From assembly GCF_029428875.1 (NCBI RefSeq), contig NZ_JAJSOO010000001.1, positions 1,178,001 to 1,242,000 of the forward strand: 64,000 nucleotides of DNA, given 5' to 3'. Both the position numbers and the translations under genes were made by a program. A model generated the notes under the pieces. That model saw nothing but the letters and a program-made list of their open reading frames with translations, had not been told where the DNA came from and ran no database searches. This stretch comes from Streptomyces sp. JH34 (lineage in GTDB: Bacteria > Actinomycetota > Actinomycetes > Streptomycetales > Streptomycetaceae). This document shows positions 60,147 through 64,000 of this stretch, piece by piece (within the stretch, counting starts at the first letter, position 1; every line of letters begins with the position of its first letter).

Positions 60147-61343
60147 CTACCAGGCCACCGGCAGGCTCACCGGCCCCCGGATGAGCATGCCGGTACGCCA
60201 GGTCAGCCGCGCCGGGTCCGTGTCGAGCCGCAGCCCCGGGCAGCGCTCCAGCAGCGAGCGGACGGCGACCCGGGCCTCGATGCGGGCCAGTGGCGCGCCG
60301 AGGCAGTAGTGGATGCCGTGCCCGAAGGCCACATGTCCGCGGGCGTCCCGGGTGATGTCGAAGCGCCCGGGGTCCGGGTACCGGGCGGGGTCGCGGTCGC
60401 AGTCGGCCATCGCGATCAGGACGAGTTCGCCACCTCCCGGGATCACCGTGCCGGAGACGTCGAGAGGCTCCGTGGTGAAGCGGTACGTCGGTGTCTCCAC
60501 GGGCCCCTCGTAACGGAGCATTTCCTCGACCGCGTTGTCGAGGAGACCGAAGTCGGCCCGCAGGGCAGCCAGTTGGTCCTGGTGTGTGAGCAGGCTCAGC
60601 ACTCCGTTGGAGATGAGGTTGACCGTGGTCTCGTGGCCTGCGACGAGCAGCAGCCAGGCCATGCCCATGAGTTCGTCGGCCGAGAGCTGGTCGCCGTCGT
60701 CGTCCGACGTGTGGATCAGCGCGCTCATCAGGTCGTCCCCGGGGGCCGCGCGCTTCTCCGCGAGCAGCCCGCCCAGGTACGCGGTCATGGCGGCGGTGGC
60801 CCGGCCGCGCGCTCCGGCGTCCAGGGACGACACGGCGGTGTTGGACCATTCACGGAATGCCTGCCGGTCCAGGGAGGGCACACCCAGCAGTTCGCAGATG
60901 ACGGCCATGGGCAGAGGGAACGACAGCGCCTTGACCAGGTCGGCGCTCCGGACCGGCCCGTCGGTCATGGAGTCGAGGAGCCCGTCCGTCATCTCCTGGA
61001 CGCGCGGGGCGAGCCGTTCCATACGGCGTGGGGTGAACTCCCGGGCCACGAGCCTGCGCAGCCGGGTGTGGGCCGGGGCGTCGGAGCTCAGCATGGACGT
61101 CCCCGCGGACACCTTGCTGACGCCCAGCGACGGAGACGCCCTGCGCCACTCCTTGGAGAGCCGCTGGTCGGCGAGGAGCGCACGCCCCGCCTCGTACCCG
61201 ACGACGAGCCAGGCATCCGCGCCCTCCGGGATGCGGACCCGGTGGACCGGGCCGAGGGCCCGTAAGCGCGCGTAGACCGGATACGGGTCGCGGATGAAGT
61301 CGTCGCCGAGTGCGCCGAGGTCGAGCAGGGCTTCAGTGGTCAA
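60147..61343 (-). CDS. Cytochrome P450
   Basis: This 398-residue P450 of the CYP107-like type has GHETT in the I-helix (AGHETTVNLISNGV), EEMLR as ExxR and the haem loop FGHGIHYCLG. The start is TTG at 61343, with GAAGGGA six nt before it; the upstream gene stops 16 nt earlier. It is the last gene of a P450 / hotdog / P450 operon and resembles the upstream P450 at 61795 throughout. No biosynthetic context is visible in the window, so the substrate is unknown. Confidence 0.93.
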   Translation of the reverse strand: MTTEALLDLGALGDDFIRDPYPVYARLRALGPVHRVRIPEGADAWLVVGYEAGRALLADQRLSKEWRRASPSLGVSKVSAGTSMLSSDAPAHTRLRRLVAREFTPRRMERLAPRVQEMTDGLLDSMTDGPVRSADLVKALSFPLPMAVICELLGVPSLDRQAFREWSNTAVSSLDAGARGRATAAMTAYLGGLLAEKRAAPGDDLMSALIHTSDDDGDQLSADELMGMAWLLLVAGHETTVNLISNGVLSLLTHQDQLAALRADFGLLDNAVEEMLRYEGPVETPTYRFTTEPLDVSGTVIPGGGELVLIAMADCDRDPARYPDPGRFDITRDARGHVAFGHGIHYCLGAPLARIEARVAVRSLLERCPGLRLDTDPARLTWRTGMLIRGPVSLPVAW

Positions 61344-61359
61344 GGGAGTTCCCTTCAGG

Positions 61360-61791
61360 TCAGGCCGGGCGGGCGGAGAGCACCGTCCCCTGCGCCACCG
61401 CGCACAGCGTCTCGGCCCCCTCGTCGTCCGCGGTGAACAGATCGCAGCGCACGACGGCCTGCCTGCGGCCGGTGTGGACCACCTCGGCGCGGGCGATCAG
61501 GGTGCTGCCGCTCGCCGGGCGGACGTACTGGATCGAGAAGCCGCCGGTCAGGACGGCGGATCCGAGCGTCGTCCCGGCGGCGAAGGTGAGCGCGTTGTCG
61601 GCCGCGTAGGACAGCACACCGCCGTGCAGGAACCCGTTCTGCTGGGTGAGTTCCTCGCGCACGTCGACCTCGAGGACGGCCGCGCCGTCCACGAACTCGG
61701 TGATCCTCGCGCCGACGAGCCGGCTGAACGGCTGACTGTCGAGGACCTGCTGTGCCGTGTCGAAGGAGAGTTCAGTCATGGACGTCATCAC
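61360..61791 (-). CDS. Hotdog-fold thioesterase (PaaI-like)
   Basis: This 143-residue single hotdog domain has FSRLVGARITEFVDGAAVLEVDV and the family signature NGFLHGGVLSYAADNALTFAAG, with the conserved His-Gly-Gly and the acidic residue on the long helix (AADNA). PaaI-type enzymes hydrolyse acyl- or aryl-acetyl-CoA thioesters. It lies 3 nt after the stop of one P450 and 16 nt before the start of another, so all three are co-transcribed. There are three possible ATG starts (61791, 61788 and 61779). Confidence 0.9.
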   Translation of the reverse strand: MMTSMTELSFDTAQQVLDSQPFSRLVGARITEFVDGAAVLEVDVREELTQQNGFLHGGVLSYAADNALTFAAGTTLGSAVLTGGFSIQYVRPASGSTLIARAEVVHTGRRQAVVRCDLFTADDEGAETLCAVAQGTVLSARPA

Positions 61792-61794
61792 ACA

Positions 61795-62967
61795 TCACCA
61801 GCGCACCGGCAGACGACGGACCCCCCGGAGCAGCAGCCCCGGCAGCCAGTCCGGCTCCCCGCCTTCCGGGTCCCGCACGAGTCCGGGGCAGCGCTCCAGC
61901 AGCGCGCGGATCGCGATGCGGCCCTCCATCCGGGCCAGTGGAGCGCCCAGGCAGAAGTGGATGCCGTGCCCGAAGGCCAGGTGCCCCTGGGCCTCGCGCC
62001 GGATGTCGAAGGTGTCCGGGTCCGGGTAGCGGTCGGCGTCCCGGCCCCCGGAGCCCAGGGCGACCAGCACCGTCTCGCCCTGCGGAATGACGACCGAGCC
62101 GATCGCCACGGGTTCACGGGCGAACCGGAAGGTCGCCGTCCCGACGGGGCCGTCGTAGCGGAGCATCTCCTCGACCGCGCCGTCGATGAGCTCCGGCCGG
62201 GCACGGAGCAGGGCCAGCTGCTCCGGATGGTCGAGCAGTGCGCGTACGCCGTTGGAGATCAGGTTCACGGTGGTCTCGTGTCCCGCCACCAGGAGCAGGA
62301 AGGCCATGCCGATGAGTTCGTCCGGCGAGAGGCGGTCGCCCTCCTCGTCGCGTGCCTGGATCAGGGCGCTCATGAGGTCGTCGCCCGGGGAGCAGCGTTT
62401 GTCCTCGACCAGCTCGTCGAGGTAGGCGCCCATCGCCTGGACCGCCTCGCCCTCCTTCTCCGCGGAGACCGGCGTGACGACGGCGTTGGACAGCCGGCGG
62501 AAGGCGTCCCGGTCGATGTCGGGTACGCCGAGGAGTTCGCAGATCACGGTCATCGGCAGCGGGAAGGCGAACGCGTCGACGAGGTCGGCGCTCCCGGCGG
62601 GCACCATCGCGTCGAGCAGGTTCTCGGTGATCTGCTCGACGCGCGGGCGGAGCGCCGAGATCCGCCGGGCGGTGAACTCACGCGCGACGAGTTTGCGCAG
62701 CCGCGTGTGGTGCGGGGCGTCCATCTCCAGCATGTTGGCGTTGATGGGGTTGTCCGACGCGGACCAGAGGTCCGTCGTCCGCCAGTCCTTGCTGAACCGC
62801 TGGTCGGCGAGGGCCGCGCGGGCCTCCTCGTAGCCGACGATCATCCAGATCCGCTCGAAGCCGTCGGTACGGACCGGGTGCACCGGCCCTTCGGCGCGCA
62901 GCTTCGCGTAGAACGGATACGGATTCGCGCTGAAGTCCCGTGCCCCGCGCAGATCGACCACTGACAT
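61795..62967 (-). CDS. Cytochrome P450
   Basis: This 390-residue CYP107-like P450 has AGHETTVNLISNGV, EEMLRYDGP and the haem loop FGHGIHFCLG. The N-terminus (FSANPYPFYAKLRAEGPVHPV) and the C-terminal half are very similar to the P450 at 60147, so the two are paralogues in one operon separated by the hotdog thioesterase gene. It is the promoter-proximal gene; nothing clear is seen as a promoter in the short gap before it. Confidence 0.93.
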   Translation of the reverse strand: MSVVDLRGARDFSANPYPFYAKLRAEGPVHPVRTDGFERIWMIVGYEEARAALADQRFSKDWRTTDLWSASDNPINANMLEMDAPHHTRLRKLVAREFTARRISALRPRVEQITENLLDAMVPAGSADLVDAFAFPLPMTVICELLGVPDIDRDAFRRLSNAVVTPVSAEKEGEAVQAMGAYLDELVEDKRCSPGDDLMSALIQARDEEGDRLSPDELIGMAFLLLVAGHETTVNLISNGVRALLDHPEQLALLRARPELIDGAVEEMLRYDGPVGTATFRFAREPVAIGSVVIPQGETVLVALGSGGRDADRYPDPDTFDIRREAQGHLAFGHGIHFCLGAPLARMEGRIAIRALLERCPGLVRDPEGGEPDWLPGLLLRGVRRLPVRW

Positions 62968-62997
62968 CGTCCCGCCCCCTCCTCCGGCCTGACCGGT

Positions 62998-63243
62998 TCA
63001 GCCTAGGCGGCCGTCTCCCGTCCCGTCCTCGTCCTCATGGAGGAGACCCGCGTCGTGCACCAACAGGGTTATCTGCACACGGTTGTTGAGATCGAGCCTG
63101 GCGAGGAACCGGGAGACGTGCGTCTTCACGGTGCCCACGCCCAGGTGGAGTCGCGCTGCGATCTCCGCGTTGGAGCCGCCCGTCCGACGGCCGAGGCCAC
63201 GTCGTCGTGACGGGCGCGGCCGTGATGATCGCGGGGGACTCGA
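62998..63243 (-). pseudogene. Broken C-terminal fragment of a NarL/LuxR-type response regulator
   Basis: On the minus strand, reading to the TGA at 62998, the frame encodes an intact second half of a LuxR-type DNA-binding domain: SNAEIAARLHLGVGTVKTHV followed by SRFLARLDLNNRVQITLLV and a short tail. The expected preceding segment is damaged. The Arg-Gly-Leu that normally abuts Ser-Asn is separated from it by six codons (63175-63192), and no receiver domain or start codon is present. Resemblance further upstream to the linker of such regulators is in other frames. It abuts the stop of the EamA gene. Confidence 0.7.
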
Positions 63244-64000
63244 TCAGGACGTGACGTCCGCCCGGCGGCGTCCCCACGCGGTGCCCGCCAGCACCAGTAC
63301 CGCGCCCAGCACCCCCGGGACGCCGAGGTGTTCGCCGCCGATCGTGATGCCGACGGCCGCGGCCCAGAGAGGCTCCGTGCCCAGCAGCAGGCTGACCCGG
63401 GACGGCGAGGTGCGGCGTACCGACCACATCTGCACGAAGAACGCGAACAGGGTGCAGAAGACGGCGAGGAAGAGCAGCCCCGCCCATTCGGCAGCGCCGA
63501 AGTCCGCCGCCACCGTCCAGGGCGCCGCCCCGGTACCGGGGACCGCCGCCAGTACGGCGAAGACCGCGACCGCGCTGCCGAGCTGCACCGTGGTCAGGGA
63601 CAGCGAGTCGGCGTCCTGGACCGCCTTGACGCGCGCCATCAGCAGGACGTGGAGCGTGCGGGCGAGGGCGGCGAGCAGCATCAGCAGATCGCCCGCCGAC
63701 GGGCTGGTGAAGCCGCCGCCCTGGGTCAGCAGCACCACACCGGCGACCGAGAGTCCCGCCGCCGCGACGAACGCGGCGGGCGGCCGGACCCGGGTCACCA
63801 CGGCCTCGGCCAGCGGGGTGAAGATCATCGTGAGGCTGATGATCAGCCCGGCGTTGGTCGCCGACGTGTGCACGACACCGTACGTCTCGAGCAGGAAGAT
63901 CCCGCTGAGTACGAGCCCCAGCAGGCCCGCGCCCCGCCACTGTGCGCCGCTCAGTCCGCGTAGTCCGCGCCACGCGGCGACGGCCAGGGCGGGCAGCACG
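63244..64000 (-). CDS. EamA (DMT superfamily) transporter, truncated by window edge
   Basis: This is the C-terminal 251 residues of a drug/metabolite transporter, open to the right edge; the N-terminus is outside. Hydrophobic segments alternate regularly (LGLVLSGIFLLETYGVV, AGLIISLTMIFTPLAEAVV, GLLFLAVFCTLFAFFVQ and others), with a second EamA repeat visible from about 63700 down. The role is probably efflux or uptake of a small metabolite. No link to the nearby P450 operon can be shown. Confidence 0.88.
   Translation of the reverse strand, partial: VLPALAVAAWRGLRGLSGAQWRGAGLLGLVLSGIFLLETYGVVHTSATNAGLIISLTMIFTPLAEAVVTRVRPPAAFVAAAGLSVAGVVLLTQGGGFTSPSAGDLLMLLAALARTLHVLLMARVKAVQDADSLSLTTVQLGSAVAVFAVLAAVPGTGAAPWTVAADFGAAEWAGLLFLAVFCTLFAFFVQMWSVRRTSPSRVSLLLGTEPLWAAAVGITIGGEHLGVPGVLGAVLVLAGTAWGRRRADVTS

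Noticed and set aside
60147..62967. Right-end P450s as part of the macrolactam cluster
   Set aside because: They lie 17 kb beyond the last cluster gene, are of a different P450 subtype, and lack the shared promoter motif.
1..64000. CRISPR arrays, tRNA/rRNA genes, insertion sequences, attachment sites
   Set aside because: I looked for direct-repeat arrays, transposase-like proteins and tRNA-like cloverleaf segments in the gaps and saw none. The only tandem repeats are the coding Ser/Gly and Pro/Gln tracts.

Overview
The window is high-GC actinobacterial DNA, almost certainly Streptomyces. Coding is dense with GC-rich third positions, GTG and TTG starts are common, there is a LAL-type LuxR activator carrying TTA codons, and the flanking housekeeping genes (gluABCD, xthA, ROK kinase) are typical of the genus. 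About two thirds of it (1 to about 43,170) is one secondary-metabolite cluster. The remainder is ordinary chromosome with a small P450 locus at the right end.

Cluster, left to right. A type I PKS gene runs off the left edge (1-3926, minus). A large LAL regulator is divergent from it (4565-7345, plus). Two giant bimodular PKS genes follow on the minus strand (7758-18290 and 18416-29260). Then comes an eight-gene minus-strand operon (37614 down to 29351) that matches the vicenistatin starter set gene for gene: VinJ-like amidohydrolase, VinK-like acyltransferase, VinL-like ACP, VinM-like and VinN-like adenylating enzymes, VinO-like PLP decarboxylase, and the two glutamate mutase subunits VinH and VinI. 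A plus-strand unit follows, with two tandem P450s, a 3Fe-4S ferredoxin and an internally shortened methylmalonyl-CoA-mutase-like protein. A minus-strand SDR closes the cluster.

How it works together (family knowledge plus inference). Glutamate is rearranged to 3-methylaspartate, loaded on the free ACP by the VinN-like ligase, decarboxylated to 3-aminoisobutyryl-ACP, capped with alanine by the VinM-like ligase, and moved by the VinK-like transferase to the loading ACP at the N-terminus of the 18416-29260 PKS. Modules 1 to 4 are all KS-AT-DH-KR-ACP with no ER. The AT motifs predict malonyl, malonyl, methylmalonyl and malonyl, so the first part of the chain should be a conjugated polyene with one methyl branch. 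The left-edge PKS adds at least one more malonyl KS-AT-DH module. The VinJ-like enzyme should remove the alanyl cap before macrolactamisation. The product is therefore predicted to be a polyene macrolactam with a 3-aminoisobutyrate starter. The exact compound cannot be named from this window, and the thioesterase and remaining modules lie outside it.

The strongest new signal is regulatory. Five promoters of the cluster, and no other place I found in the window, share the same architecture and orientation: two TAGGGG half-sites 10 bp apart, then 23-24 bp, then a TANNNT -10 element. They sit before the left PKS, the loading PKS, the starter operon, the P450 operon and the SDR. This defines a candidate regulon of the LAL activator and fixes the right cluster border near 43,170.

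Right of the cluster: a membrane-anchored unknown (43239), an SRPBCC protein (44018), a gluABCD-type amino-acid ABC transporter (44990-48189), a small unknown (48290), an SDR (48859), exonuclease III (49815), an MBL-fold protein (50629), a PcaD-PcaC fusion with a long Pro/Gln-rich N-terminal extension (51289), a membrane protein (53119), a ROK kinase (53853), a sugar-type ABC transporter (55152-58068), a GntR regulator (58282) and a divergent Gfo/Idh oxidoreductase (59137) that share an operator-like motif, then a P450 / hotdog thioesterase / P450 operon (60147-62967), a broken NarL-type regulator fragment, and an EamA transporter cut by the right edge. No tRNA, rRNA, CRISPR array or insertion sequence was seen.
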